This document shows positions 7,179-15,351 of a stretch of DNA of 25,504 bases, one piece after another (position 1 is the first letter of the stretch; each line of letters begins with the position of its first letter). Source of the DNA: Hydrogenophaga sp. (lineage in GTDB: Bacteria; Pseudomonadota; Gammaproteobacteria; Burkholderiales; Burkholderiaceae_C); NCBI GenBank assembly GCA_021154985.1, contig JAJNQE010000013.1:1-25504 (forward strand). Direction: 5' to 3'. Position numbers and translations under genes: made by a program. Under the pieces are notes generated by a model. That model did no database searches. It had not been told where the DNA came from and was given only the letters and a program-made list of their open reading frames with translations.

Positions 7179-9311
7179 TCAGAGCCCGCCGGGGCGCCCG
7201 TCGTTGGTCGGTGTGGCCGATGGCGCCTGCGGCTCGGTCAGCAGCTTCACGCTGAACACCGCGCCGCTGCCGTCCTCCCGGTTGGCCGCCGAGATGCTGC
7301 CGCCGTAGCGCTCCACCAGACCCTGGCTGATCCACAGGCCCAGGCCATTGCCGTCGTTCTTGGTGGTGAAGAACGGGCGGAACAAACGCTCTTGCGCGTC
7401 TGCGCTCAGGCCGTGGCCGGAATCTTCCACCCGCAGCAGCGCGCCACCCGCGTGCACGCTGTGTCGGCCCTCGGGCGTCCAGTCCAGCGTCACGAGCCGC
7501 AGCACGCCGCCTTGCGGCATGGCCTGGATCGCATTGATCAGCAGGTTGATGATGACCTGCTGCAGCTCCTGCCGGTTGCAGCCCACGCGGCGCGTGCCCT
7601 GCAGCTCGCGCTGTACCTCGATGTGCGTTTGCGCCAGCAGGTGCCCCACCAGCACCAGGCAGTCGTTGACCGTGCGGTTGAGGTCGATCGACTCCACGTA
7701 GCCCGCGTACTCGGTGGGCCTTGCGTACTGCAGCAGTTGGGTGACGATCAGGCGCATGCGCTCGACCTGTTCGTCCAGCAATTGCAGTTCACCGCGCACC
7801 GGCTGCGCGTGCGCGCCCAGGGTCTCGCGCATCAGGTCCAGGTTGCCCTGCATCACCGCGATCGGGTTGTTGATCTCGTGCGCGATGCTGGCGGTGAGCT
7901 GGCCGATGGCCGCGAGCTTTTCGCTTTTCACCAGTTGCTGCTGGGCCAGTTGCAGCGACGCGTTGCTGGCCTCCAGCTCCTGCGTGCGTTCGGCCACCTT
8001 GTGGTCGAGCTCTTCACCCCATCGCTGCAGCGCAGCGGTCTTGTCGTCGATCACGTCCAGCAGCTCGTCCAGGTGGCCGGCCAGCGCGCCGAGTTCGTCG
8101 CGCGCTTGCAACTCGCCCACGCGCGCGGTGCTCTGGCCGTCTTCCACCAGTTGCATGGTGCGGTTCATGTGCTGCACCGGCTGGAAGATGCTGCGCGCCC
8201 AGCGGATCGAAAGCACAGCAGACAACAAAGCGACGAGCAAAAAGATCAGGCCCAGTGCGGCCATCATGGCGTAGCGCACCAGCCGGAACGGCGCTTCGGT
8301 GAAGCCCACATAGAGCATGCCGATGCGCGCACCGGTGGCGTCTTGCAGCGGTTCGTAGGCCGACACGTACCAGTCGTTGACCACAAACGCGCGGTCCAGC
8401 CAGGTGTTGCCGCGGCCCAGCACCGCGTCGCGCACCGCCTGCGACACACGCGTGCCGATGGCGCGCTGGTCCTGGAACAGGCGCACGTTGGTGGTGATGC
8501 GCACGTCGTCCATGAACAGCGTCGCCGTGCCCTGGCTGCCGAAGGGCAGGGCACCGTCGGGATAGACGATGCGGTTGATGTGGTCGATGAAGTCCAGGTT
8601 CTGGTTGAGCAGCAGACCACCGGCCAGCACCGCGATGGTCTGGCCCTTCGCGTCCAGCACCGGGTGGGTGGACAGCATCACCATGGCGCGGTGCTCGGCT
8701 TCGCGGGTGGCGGGCGCGGCGTTGCGCGTGGCCACCAGTGGAATGCGCAGGCGCTGCGAAAGGTGTGGCGCCAATGCATCGAGTGCTTCCGGTTCCAGCA
8801 GCAGCAGGCGGGCCTGTGCGCCCTGGGTGCGAGCAGGCTGCAGCGCCGTACCGAGCGCTGCCGGCATGCGGGGAATGGGCGCTGTGGCGTCGGCCCGGCT
8901 GAGCCCGGTGGGCACGGCCCGCGCCAGCGACTGGCCTTGCGCGTTGTAGAGCAGCAGGAAGTCGAGGCCGAGCCGCTCGCGCGCCAAGGCGAGCTGTTCG
9001 TTCAGCCCATTGCGGTCGGAGGCGGGCGGCGTCTGCAAGGCGGCATAGAGCGCCTGCGAACCGGCCACCCCCAGCGTGCCCGAGCCCACTTCGCTCAGCA
9101 CCTGTTCAAAGTAGCCGTGCGCCACCGCCAGGTCGCTGCGCACCTTGGTGATCAGCAGTCGGTCATAGGCGACGTTGCCCCACAGCAGCAACAGCAAGGC
9201 CATCAGCGGAAACGCCACCAGCAAGGGCAGCAACGCCATGGCCAGCAGCTTGTTGCGGACCGAGCTGGCCAGCCAGCGGGGCGTGCGCCAGAGGGTCACG
9301 CGTGGTTCCAT
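7179..9311 (-). CDS. Membrane sensor histidine kinase
   Basis: A 710-residue kinase. A transmembrane helix at about 22-45 and a second at about 348-368 frame a roughly 300-residue periplasmic sensor region. This looks like a double-Cache-type domain (DFLLLYNAQGQSLAR, VLDAKGQTIAVLAGGLLLN, WYVSAYEPLQDATGARIGMLYVG). A HAMP region (about 369-422), a coiled coil and a HisKA domain follow, with phospho-accepting H478 in SIAHEINNP. The ATPase domain has NLLINAIQAMP, VEDSGHGL and FFTTKNDGNGLGLW. The gene overlaps the end of the response regulator by 16 bp with ATG at 9311; GTG at 9299 is an alternative. It most likely phosphorylates that regulator. The ligand is unknown; a small carboxylate such as formate is conceivable for a Cache domain but unproven. 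Confidence 0.9.
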   Translation of the reverse strand: MEPRVTLWRTPRWLASSVRNKLLAMALLPLLVAFPLMALLLLLWGNVAYDRLLITKVRSDLAVAHGYFEQVLSEVGSGTLGVAGSQALYAALQTPPASDRNGLNEQLALARERLGLDFLLLYNAQGQSLARAVPTGLSRADATAPIPRMPAALGTALQPARTQGAQARLLLLEPEALDALAPHLSQRLRIPLVATRNAAPATREAEHRAMVMLSTHPVLDAKGQTIAVLAGGLLLNQNLDFIDHINRIVYPDGALPFGSQGTATLFMDDVRITTNVRLFQDQRAIGTRVSQAVRDAVLGRGNTWLDRAFVVNDWYVSAYEPLQDATGARIGMLYVGFTEAPFRLVRYAMMAALGLIFLLVALLSAVLSIRWARSIFQPVQHMNRTMQLVEDGQSTARVGELQARDELGALAGHLDELLDVIDDKTAALQRWGEELDHKVAERTQELEASNASLQLAQQQLVKSEKLAAIGQLTASIAHEINNPIAVMQGNLDLMRETLGAHAQPVRGELQLLDEQVERMRLIVTQLLQYARPTEYAGYVESIDLNRTVNDCLVLVGHLLAQTHIEVQRELQGTRRVGCNRQELQQVIINLLINAIQAMPQGGVLRLVTLDWTPEGRHSVHAGGALLRVEDSGHGLSADAQERLFRPFFTTKNDGNGLGLWISQGLVERYGGSISAANREDGSGAVFSVKLLTEPQAPSATPTNDGRPGGL

Positions 9312-10675
9312 TCGGCCACGCGCCGCTCCAGGGTGCGGCGCGACACACCCAGCAGCTGCGCCGCGCGCGTCTTGTCGCCCTGCACGGAGTCGAGCACGCT
9401 GAGGATGTGCAGCTTTTCCATGGCATGCAGGTCGGTGGGTGCCGCGCTGGTCTCGTTGCGGCGGGTTTCGCCTGGGTACAGGGCCGAGACGTTGAGCGAA
9501 CCAAGGATCAGCGAGCGCTCGATCAGGTTGCGCAGCTCGCGCACATTGCCCGGCCAGTCGTACTGCGCGAGAAAGTCCATCTCTTGCGCGCTGATGGTCA
9601 GCTGCTCCACGCCGAGCGAGGGCGCGAGCTGCGCCATGAAGTGGGCGACGAGTTCGGGGATGTCCTGCTTGTGCGCGCGCAGCGGTGCGAGGTTCAGGTC
9701 GACCACCCGCAGGCGGAAGAACAGGTCTTTGCGGAAGCGGCCAGCGTCCACCTCGGCGCTGAGCTGGCGGTTGGTCGCCGCGATGATGCGCAGGTTCAGC
9801 GGCACCAGCTGTTCGCTGCCCACCGGGCGGATTTTCAGGTCTTCAATGGCGCGCAGCAGCGTGGCCTGGATCGGCAGCGGCAGTTCGGCGATCTCGTCGA
9901 GAAACAGCGTGCCGCCCTGTGCGTAGTGAAACAGGCCGTCGCGCGCGCGGGTCGCGCCGGTGAACGCGCCTTTGGCGTGGCCGAAGAGTTCGCTCTCGAT
10001 CAGCTCGGGCGACACCGCCGCGCAATTGACCGGCACGAACGGCCCGCTGGCGCGGCTGCCCTGCGCGTGCAGTTCGCGCGCCACCAATTCTTTGCCGGTG
10101 CCCGACTCGCCTTGCAACAGCACCGTGCTGTTGACCGTCGCCACACGCGCAATGGAAGCGCGAAGGCCTTGCAGGTCGGGTGACTGGCCCACCAGCGCGG
10201 TACCGCGCCCGGGTGGCGGCGCAACGGCGCGGCGCAACACGAAGTTCTCGCGGCGCAGGCGCGAGCGCTCGTAGCAGTGCTTCACCGCGTTCAGGATCTG
10301 CGGCACCCGAAATGGCTTGAGGATGAAGTCGGATGCGCCCGCACGCAGGGCTTCGATGGCGGTGTCGAGGTCGGCAAAGGCCGTGATCAGGATCACCTCG
10401 CCGGTGAAACCCTGGTCACGCAATTCCTTGAGCCACACCACCCCGCTTTTGCCGGGCAGCGAGATGTCGAGGATGACAAGGTCGACATGGTGGCCGCGCA
10501 GCCACTGCGCGCCGTCTTCGGCGCTGGTGGCGCTCATCACGAAGTGGCAGCGCGGCGCCAGCGTCTTCACCAGAAAGTTCAGCATGCCCTGTTCGTCGTC
10601 GACGATCAGGATGGACCAGTCGGGCCAGCCTTCCAGGGTTCGTTCCGGCCCGGAGGGCAAAAGTGAGGTATCCAC
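9296..10675 (-). CDS. Sigma-54-dependent response regulator (NtrC family)
   Basis: A 459-residue activator with all three parts of the NtrC family. The receiver domain (about 20-135) has the acidic pair D26/D27, phospho-accepting D70 (LVILDISLPGKSG) and K120. The AAA+ domain (about 160-390) has Walker A GESGTGKE at 189-196, the sigma-54 contact loop GAFTGA at 236-241, Walker B GGTLFLDEI and WPGNVREL. A Fis-type helix-turn-helix closes the protein (RAAQLLGVSRRTLERRV). GTG at 10675 is the start; the frame is open only to 10699. It is divergent from the structural fdh operon, whose upstream region has palindromes and a sigma-54-type promoter, so it probably activates that operon. It lies first in a cluster with its kinase. 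Confidence 0.92.
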   Translation of the reverse strand: MDTSLLPSGPERTLEGWPDWSILIVDDEQGMLNFLVKTLAPRCHFVMSATSAEDGAQWLRGHHVDLVILDISLPGKSGVVWLKELRDQGFTGEVILITAFADLDTAIEALRAGASDFILKPFRVPQILNAVKHCYERSRLRRENFVLRRAVAPPPGRGTALVGQSPDLQGLRASIARVATVNSTVLLQGESGTGKELVARELHAQGSRASGPFVPVNCAAVSPELIESELFGHAKGAFTGATRARDGLFHYAQGGTLFLDEIAELPLPIQATLLRAIEDLKIRPVGSEQLVPLNLRIIAATNRQLSAEVDAGRFRKDLFFRLRVVDLNLAPLRAHKQDIPELVAHFMAQLAPSLGVEQLTISAQEMDFLAQYDWPGNVRELRNLIERSLILGSLNVSALYPGETRRNETSAAPTDLHAMEKLHILSVLDSVQGDKTRAAQLLGVSRRTLERRVAEWNHA

Positions 10676-10768
10676 GCGGCCGGATTCTACGGATGAGCCC
10701 TACGAAAACAGTGGGGTATTGGCGCAAACCCCACGATGGTGCGGGGTGTTGAAAGCGATGGACACATG

Positions 10769-10806
10769 TTGTCGTTCGCGACAATTTGTCGCATGCCGGT
10801 GCGACA
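10769..10806. promoter_or_regulatory. Array of alternating TTGTCG/CGACAA half-sites, candidate activator sites
   Basis: Four half-sites alternate in orientation: TTGTCG at 10769-10774, CGACAA at 10779-10784, TTGTCG at 10786-10791 and GCGACA at 10801-10806. They form three overlapping perfect palindromes: TTGTCG-N4-CGACAA, CGACAA-T-TTGTCG and TGTCGCA-N6-TGCGACA. The centre lies about 170 bp before the sigma-54-type promoter, a usual distance for NtrC-type enhancer sites. Binding by the adjacent response regulator is inference. Confidence 0.6.
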
Positions 10807-10843
10807 GGCTGACCGGACGCGATCGCCCGGATGCGCCTGCGCA

Positions 10844-10859
10844 TTCGGGTAATCCCGAA
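10844..10859. promoter_or_regulatory. Inverted repeat TTCGGG-TAAT-CCCGAA
   Basis: A perfect 6 bp inverted repeat with a TAAT centre, extended by GCGC on both sides after one unpaired base. It lies between the TTGTCG array and the sigma-54-type promoter. It could be a second factor's operator or an RNA hairpin; no U-tract follows on either strand, so a terminator is unlikely. Confidence 0.35.
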
Positions 10860-10957
10860 GCGCGAGCCGCGTTCAACAGCCTGATGGTGAGTGTGCTCAA
10901 CGTGAAGCGCCCTGCCGTTCCCGGCAGCGATGGATTTGCGTTGACACCTTTGGCTTA

Positions 10958-10973
10958 TGGCACGCTTCTGGCT
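10958..10973 (+). promoter_or_regulatory. Sigma-54-type promoter of the fdh structural operon
   Basis: TGGCACGCTTCTGGCT matches the RpoN consensus TGGCACG-N4-TTGCW at all fixed positions but one (G for the second T of the -12 box). The invariant GG and GC have the right 10 bp spacing. Transcription would start near 10984, about 170 bp before the first operon gene. A sigma-54 activator is encoded next to it. Confidence 0.65.
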
Positions 10974-11155
10974 ATCAAAAGCGCAGCAAGGCGGGATGCT
11001 GCAATGCCGCATGAGAAGGGTTCTCATTGCCATCTGGCAGGGGTGCCCGGCTGGGTATGCACCACCTTGCAACCCCCATTCGCAGGCGGTAGATTCCACG
11101 TATGCAAAAGGTCCGCACGTTGTGTTGGCGGGCCCATTTCAACCTGGAGATCTGC

Positions 11156-11386
11156 ATGACCAAGCCCTCCCGCCCGACCGCAGGTGCCGAACGCGCCGGC
11201 CTGAACCGGCGCACCCTGTTCGCAGGTGCGTCCACGGTCGGCGCACTCGCCGCAGCAGCCACCCTGATCCCCCGCGCGCCGGTTGAAGAAACCGCTGCCA
11301 TCGAGGCCAAACCCGCACCCACCAAAGGCGGCGGTTACAGCCTCAGCGATCACGTCAAACAGTATTACCAGACCACCCGCATCTGA
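11156..11386 (+). CDS. Small Tat-signal protein of the formate dehydrogenase region
   Basis: A 76-residue protein of the kind known as the formate dehydrogenase region TAT target (TIGR02811). It has a twin-arginine motif (LNRRTLFAGAS), a hydrophobic Ala-rich segment and the typical C-terminal block YSLSDHVKQYYQTTRI. The ATG at 11156 is preceded by GGAGA; an in-frame ATG at 11102 has no good ribosome site. It is the first gene of the structural operon downstream of the sigma-54-type promoter. The family is always seen with fdh genes but its job is not known; the mature part may be only about 40 residues. Confidence 0.85.
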   Translation: MTKPSRPTAGAERAGLNRRTLFAGASTVGALAAAATLIPRAPVEETAAIEAKPAPTKGGGYSLSDHVKQYYQTTRI

Positions 11387-11496
11387 GCGGACGGCTGTTC
11401 CTTGAATCCCCACGTTCTCGTTCGTTCGCTGTCCCGCAACGGGGCGCAAGTTGCTCTCAAGGCGCCTTGCCCAGCGACTCATCAGGAGGCAAAACC

Positions 11497-14463
11497 ATGC
11501 TGCTGACCAAAAAATCATCCTCCACAGGTGGACACGCCTCGCGCGTGCATTCCACGTTTGTCCACAACCTGCAGCGAGGCTTGTCCTCGGCGCTGCCCAC
11601 CATGGACCGCCGCGCGTTTTTGCGCCGCTCGGGCATGGGCGTGGGCGTGGGTCTGGCCGCTTCGCAGCTCGTGCTGGTGAAGAAGGCCAAGGCCGCTGAA
11701 GGCAAGTCCATCGACGGCACCGGCAAGATCGAAGTCAAACGCACCATCTGCACCCACTGCTCGGTGGGTTGCGCCACCGACGCGATCGTGGAAAACGGCG
11801 TCTGGGTGCGCCAGGAGCCGGTGTTCGACTCCCCCATCAACCTCGGCGCCCACTGCGCCAAGGGTGCGGCCCTGCGCGAGCACGGCCACGGCGAGTACCG
11901 CCTGCGCTACCCCATGAAGCTGGTCAACGGCAAGTACGAGCGCATCAGCTGGGACGTGGCGCTGAACGAAATCACCGCCAAGATGAACGAGTTGCGCGAG
12001 GCCAGCGGCCCCGACTCGGTGTACTTCGTGGGCTCCTCCAAGCACAACAACGAGCAGGCCTACCTGCTGCGCAAGTTCGTGAGCTTCTGGGGCACCAACA
12101 ACTGCGACCACCAGGCCCGCATTTGCCACTCCACCACGGTGGCCGGTGTGGCGAACACCTGGGGTTACGGCGCCATGACCAACTCGTACAACGACATGCA
12201 GAACAGCAAGTGCGCGTTGTACATCGGCTCCAACGCGGCTGAAGCGCACCCGGTGTCCATGCTGCACATGCTGCACGCCAAGGAAACCGGCTGCAAGATG
12301 ATCGTGGTCGACCCGCGCTTCACCCGCACCGCGGCCAAGGCCGACGAGTACGTGCGCATCCGCTCCGGCACCGACATTCCTTTCCTCTTCGGCCTCCTGT
12401 ACCACGTGTTCAAGAACGGCTGGGAAGACAAGCAGTACATCAACGACCGCGTGTTCGGCATGGAGGCTGTGAAGGCCGACGTGATGGCCAAGTGGACGCC
12501 CGCAGCGGTTGAAGAAGCCTGCGGCGTGGGCGAAGAGCAGATGTTCAAAGTGGCGAAGATGCTGGCCGAAGCCAAGCCCGCCACCATCGTGTGGTGCATG
12601 GGCCAGACCCAGCACACCATCGGCAACGCCATGGTGCGCGCCACCTGCATCTTGCAGCTGGCCTTGGGCAACGTGGGCAAGAGCGGCGGCGGCACCAACA
12701 TCTTCCGCGGCCACGACAACGTGCAGGGCGCCACCGACGTGGGTCCGAACCCCGACTCGCTGCCCGGCTACTACGGCCTGGCCGCTGGTTCGTGGAAACA
12801 CTTCGCCGCCACCTGGGGCGTGGACTACGACTGGATCAAGTCCAAGTACGCCGACGGCATGATGGAGAAGCCCGGCATCACCGTCTCGCGCTGGATCGAC
12901 GGCGTGCTGGAAAACAATGAGTTGATCGACCAGGGCCCGAACCTGCGCGGTGTGTTCTTCTGGGGCCATGCACCCAACTCGCAGACCCGTGGTCTGGAGA
13001 TGAAGCGCGCCATGGACAAGCTCGACCTGCTGGTGGTGGTGGACCCGTATCCGTCGGCCACCGCGTCGATGGCGGCCATGCCCGGCAAGCCGGAAGACCA
13101 GAACCCCAACCGAGCGGTGTACTTGCTGCCGGCCGCCACGCAGTTCGAAACCAGTGGTTCCTGCACCGCATCGAACCGCTCGCTGCAGTGGCGCGAGAAG
13201 GTGATCGAGCCGCTGTGGGAGAGCCGCAGCGACCACATGATCATGCACCAGTTCGCTGAAAAACTCGGCTTCGCCAAGGAGCTCAGCAAGAACTACAAGA
13301 TGCAGCAGGTCAAAGGTATGGACGAGCCCGTGCCCGAGGACATCCTGCGCGAAATCAACAAGTCGGTCTGGACCATCGGCTACACCGGCCAGAGCCCGGA
13401 GCGCCTGAAGGCCCACATGCGCAACATGAACGCCTTCGACGTGAAGACGCTCAAGGCCAAGGGCAAGGTTGTCGACAAGGAAACCGGCTACGACATGAGC
13501 GGTGACTACTTCGGTCTGCCATGGCCTTGCTACGGCACGCCCGAGATCAAGCACCCTGGTTCGCCCAACCTGTACGACACCTCCAAGCACGTCATGGACG
13601 GCGGCGGCAACTTCCGCGCGAACTTCGGCGTGGAGCGCGACGGCAAGAGCCTGCTGGCCGAAGACGGCTCGCACTCGGTGGGTTCTGAAATCACCACCGG
13701 CTACCCCGAGTTCGACCACGTGCTGCTCAAGAAGCTGGGCTGGTGGGCCGACCTCTCCGAGGCCGAACAGAAAGCCGCCGAAGGCAAGAACTGGAAGACC
13801 GACCCGACGGGCGCCATCATTCGTGTGGCCATGGCCCACGGCTGCCACCCGTTCGGCAACGCCAAGGCCCGTGCCGTGGTGTGGAACTTCCCCGATGCGA
13901 TTCCGCAGCACCGCGAACCGATCTACGGCATCCGCCCCGACATGGTGGCCAAGTACCCTAGCCACGACGACCAGAAGACCCGCTGGCGCCTGCCCATCCT
14001 GTACAAGTCGCTGCAGGCCAAGAACGTCGAAGAGAAGCTGCACGAGAAATTCCCGCTGATCATGACCTCGGGCCGGCTTGTCGAGTACGAGGGTGGTGGC
14101 GAGGAAACCCGCTCCAACCCCTGGCTGGCCGAGCTGCAGCAGGAAATGTTCGTGGAACTCAACCCGGCCACGGCGGCTGCTCGCGGTATTCGCAACGGCG
14201 AGCGTGTGTGGGTGAGCAGCCCGACCGGCGCGCGCATCAACGTGCAGGCGCTGGTGACCCCGCGGGTGAGCGAAGACACGGTGTTCCTGCCGTTCCACTT
14301 CTCTGGCCGCTGGCAAGGCGAAGACATGAAGCCCTACTACCCCGACGGCGCGATGCCGGTGGTGCGTGGTGAGGCGGTCAACACGGCCACCACCTACGGC
14401 TACGACATCGTCACGATGATGCAGGAAACCAAGACCACGATCTGCAATGTGGAGCGTGCGTAA
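11497..14463 (+). CDS. fdhA: Formate dehydrogenase catalytic subunit, Cys type, Tat-exported
   Basis: A 988-residue molybdopterin oxidoreductase that oxidises formate to CO2 in the periplasm. After an unusually long 35-residue leader comes the Tat signal (DRRAFLRRSG, R38/R39) with probable cleavage after AKAA. One 4Fe-4S cluster is bound by C85, C88, C92 and C120. The active-site motif is RICHSTTVAG with C210 and H211, so Cys replaces the selenocysteine of E. coli FdnG, and there is no in-frame TGA. Further bis-MGD contacts are suggested by GHDNVQGATDVG and the C-terminal dinucleotide-binding domain from about residue 850. The ATG at 11497 is set by AGGAGG seven bases before it. The metal, Mo or W, cannot be told from sequence. 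It is followed at 30 bp by the Fe-S subunit. Confidence 0.95.
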   Translation: MLLTKKSSSTGGHASRVHSTFVHNLQRGLSSALPTMDRRAFLRRSGMGVGVGLAASQLVLVKKAKAAEGKSIDGTGKIEVKRTICTHCSVGCATDAIVENGVWVRQEPVFDSPINLGAHCAKGAALREHGHGEYRLRYPMKLVNGKYERISWDVALNEITAKMNELREASGPDSVYFVGSSKHNNEQAYLLRKFVSFWGTNNCDHQARICHSTTVAGVANTWGYGAMTNSYNDMQNSKCALYIGSNAAEAHPVSMLHMLHAKETGCKMIVVDPRFTRTAAKADEYVRIRSGTDIPFLFGLLYHVFKNGWEDKQYINDRVFGMEAVKADVMAKWTPAAVEEACGVGEEQMFKVAKMLAEAKPATIVWCMGQTQHTIGNAMVRATCILQLALGNVGKSGGGTNIFRGHDNVQGATDVGPNPDSLPGYYGLAAGSWKHFAATWGVDYDWIKSKYADGMMEKPGITVSRWIDGVLENNELIDQGPNLRGVFFWGHAPNSQTRGLEMKRAMDKLDLLVVVDPYPSATASMAAMPGKPEDQNPNRAVYLLPAATQFETSGSCTASNRSLQWREKVIEPLWESRSDHMIMHQFAEKLGFAKELSKNYKMQQVKGMDEPVPEDILREINKSVWTIGYTGQSPERLKAHMRNMNAFDVKTLKAKGKVVDKETGYDMSGDYFGLPWPCYGTPEIKHPGSPNLYDTSKHVMDGGGNFRANFGVERDGKSLLAEDGSHSVGSEITTGYPEFDHVLLKKLGWWADLSEAEQKAAEGKNWKTDPTGAIIRVAMAHGCHPFGNAKARAVVWNFPDAIPQHREPIYGIRPDMVAKYPSHDDQKTRWRLPILYKSLQAKNVEEKLHEKFPLIMTSGRLVEYEGGGEETRSNPWLAELQQEMFVELNPATAAARGIRNGERVWVSSPTGARINVQALVTPRVSEDTVFLPFHFSGRWQGEDMKPYYPDGAMPVVRGEAVNTATTYGYDIVTMMQETKTTICNVERA

Positions 14464-14493
14464 GCACCCGCCCCGCTGCAACAGGAGAAAAAC

Positions 14494-15096
14494 ATGGCAA
14501 GAATGAAATTCATCTGCGACGCCGAGCGCTGCATCGAATGCAACGGTTGCGTGACCGCCTGCAAGAACGAACATGAGGTGCCGTGGGGCGTGAACCGCCG
14601 CCGCGTGGTCACCCTCAACGACGGTGTGCCCGGCGAAAAGTCCATCTCGGTGGCCTGCATGCACTGCAGCGACGCGCCCTGCATGGCGGTGTGCCCGGTC
14701 AACTGCTTCTACCGCACCGACGAAGGCGTGGTGCTGCACGACAAGGACGTGTGCATCGGCTGCGGCTACTGCTCGTACGCCTGCCCGTTCGGCGCGCCCC
14801 AGTTCCCGTCGCAAGGCACCTTTGGTGTGCGCGGCAAGATGGACAAGTGCACCTTCTGCGCCGGTGGCCCCGAGGCCCACGGCAGCCAGGACGAGTTCGA
14901 GAAATACGGCCGCAACCGCCTTGCCGAAGGCAAGCTGCCGGCCTGCGCCGAAATGTGCTCGACCAAAGCCCTGCTCGCCGGCGACGGCGACGTGGTGGCC
15001 GACATCTTCCGCAGCCGCGTGCTGCAGCGTGGCAAGGGCGCCGAGGTCTGGGGCTGGGGCACCGCCTACGGCACCGCACAAGGGACCAAATCATGA
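14494..15096 (+). CDS. fdhB: Formate dehydrogenase iron-sulfur (beta) subunit
   Basis: A 200-residue four-cluster ferredoxin subunit (FDH beta type) that carries electrons from the catalytic subunit to the cytochrome b subunit. The Cys sets are C13/C16/C19/C23 (RCIECNGCVTACK), CMHCSDAPCMAVCP, CIGCGYCSYACP, and the split set CTFC with CAEMC near the end. Unlike E. coli FdnH it has no C-terminal membrane helix, so it must be held by the gamma subunit. It has no signal of its own and is probably exported together with the Tat-bearing catalytic subunit. AGGAG precedes the ATG. Its TGA overlaps the next start (ATGA). Confidence 0.93.
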   Translation: MARMKFICDAERCIECNGCVTACKNEHEVPWGVNRRRVVTLNDGVPGEKSISVACMHCSDAPCMAVCPVNCFYRTDEGVVLHDKDVCIGCGYCSYACPFGAPQFPSQGTFGVRGKMDKCTFCAGGPEAHGSQDEFEKYGRNRLAEGKLPACAEMCSTKALLAGDGDVVADIFRSRVLQRGKGAEVWGWGTAYGTAQGTKS

Positions 15097-15338
15097 GCCA
15101 GCGTTTCATCTTCTCCATCGCAGCCGCAACGCTGACCCTGGGCCTGGTGGCCTGCGGCGACCAGCCGCAGGAAATGAACGGCGCGGGTGTCAAACAAGAC
15201 GGCGCTCCTTACACCGGCGTGGGCAAGAGCCAGTACGTTCAAAGCGGCTGGAGCACCGGCGACAAAGCCAGCTGGGAGCAGCAGCTCAAGGCGCGTGCGC
15301 AGTACGGCCAGAACGACTACACCCGCATGTCCAAGTGA
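15093..15338 (+). CDS. Small lipoprotein within the fdh operon
   Basis: An 81-residue product with a short hydrophobic signal ending in the lipobox LVAC (C20), then a hydrophilic Gly/Gln/Lys-rich mature part of about 60 residues (PYTGVGKSQYV, SGWSTGDKASWEQQLKARAQ, YGQNDYTRMSK). The start overlaps the stop of fdhB by 4 bp and the stop lies 13 bp before the gamma subunit gene, so it is clearly part of the operon. I do not recognise a named family. The position between beta and gamma genes suggests a membrane-tethered partner of the periplasmic enzyme. Confidence 0.75.
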   Translation: MSQRFIFSIAAATLTLGLVACGDQPQEMNGAGVKQDGAPYTGVGKSQYVQSGWSTGDKASWEQQLKARAQYGQNDYTRMSK

Positions 15339-15351
15339 CGAGGAACGCTGT

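Larger units (their letters stand above)
10676..11155. promoter_or_regulatory. Divergent regulatory region between the two-component genes and the fdh operon
   Basis: About 480 bp without a convincing gene on either strand; open frames here lack ribosome sites and recognisable products. It holds the palindrome array at 10769-10806, a further inverted repeat at 10844-10859 and a sigma-54-type promoter at 10958-10973, and it must also contain the leftward promoter of the response regulator, which I could not pinpoint. Stretches here are visibly less GC-rich than the genes on both sides, as expected for a control region. Confidence 0.7.

Noticed and set aside
10700..11101. Small genes in the divergent region between the regulator and the fdh operon
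   Set aside because: The open frames there lack ribosome sites, overlap the promoter and palindromes, and give products without recognisable features.
12118..12129. Selenocysteine at the fdhA active site
   Set aside because: The codon is TGC (Cys), not TGA, and the frame is uninterrupted; no SECIS element is needed.
11515..15081. A 1188-codon open frame on the minus strand opposite fdhA and fdhB, and a 753-codon one at 2423-4684
   Set aside because: They run antisense to well-recognised genes, have His/Ala/Gly/Arg-rich composition without any known motif, and are what GC-rich codon bias produces on the opposite strand.
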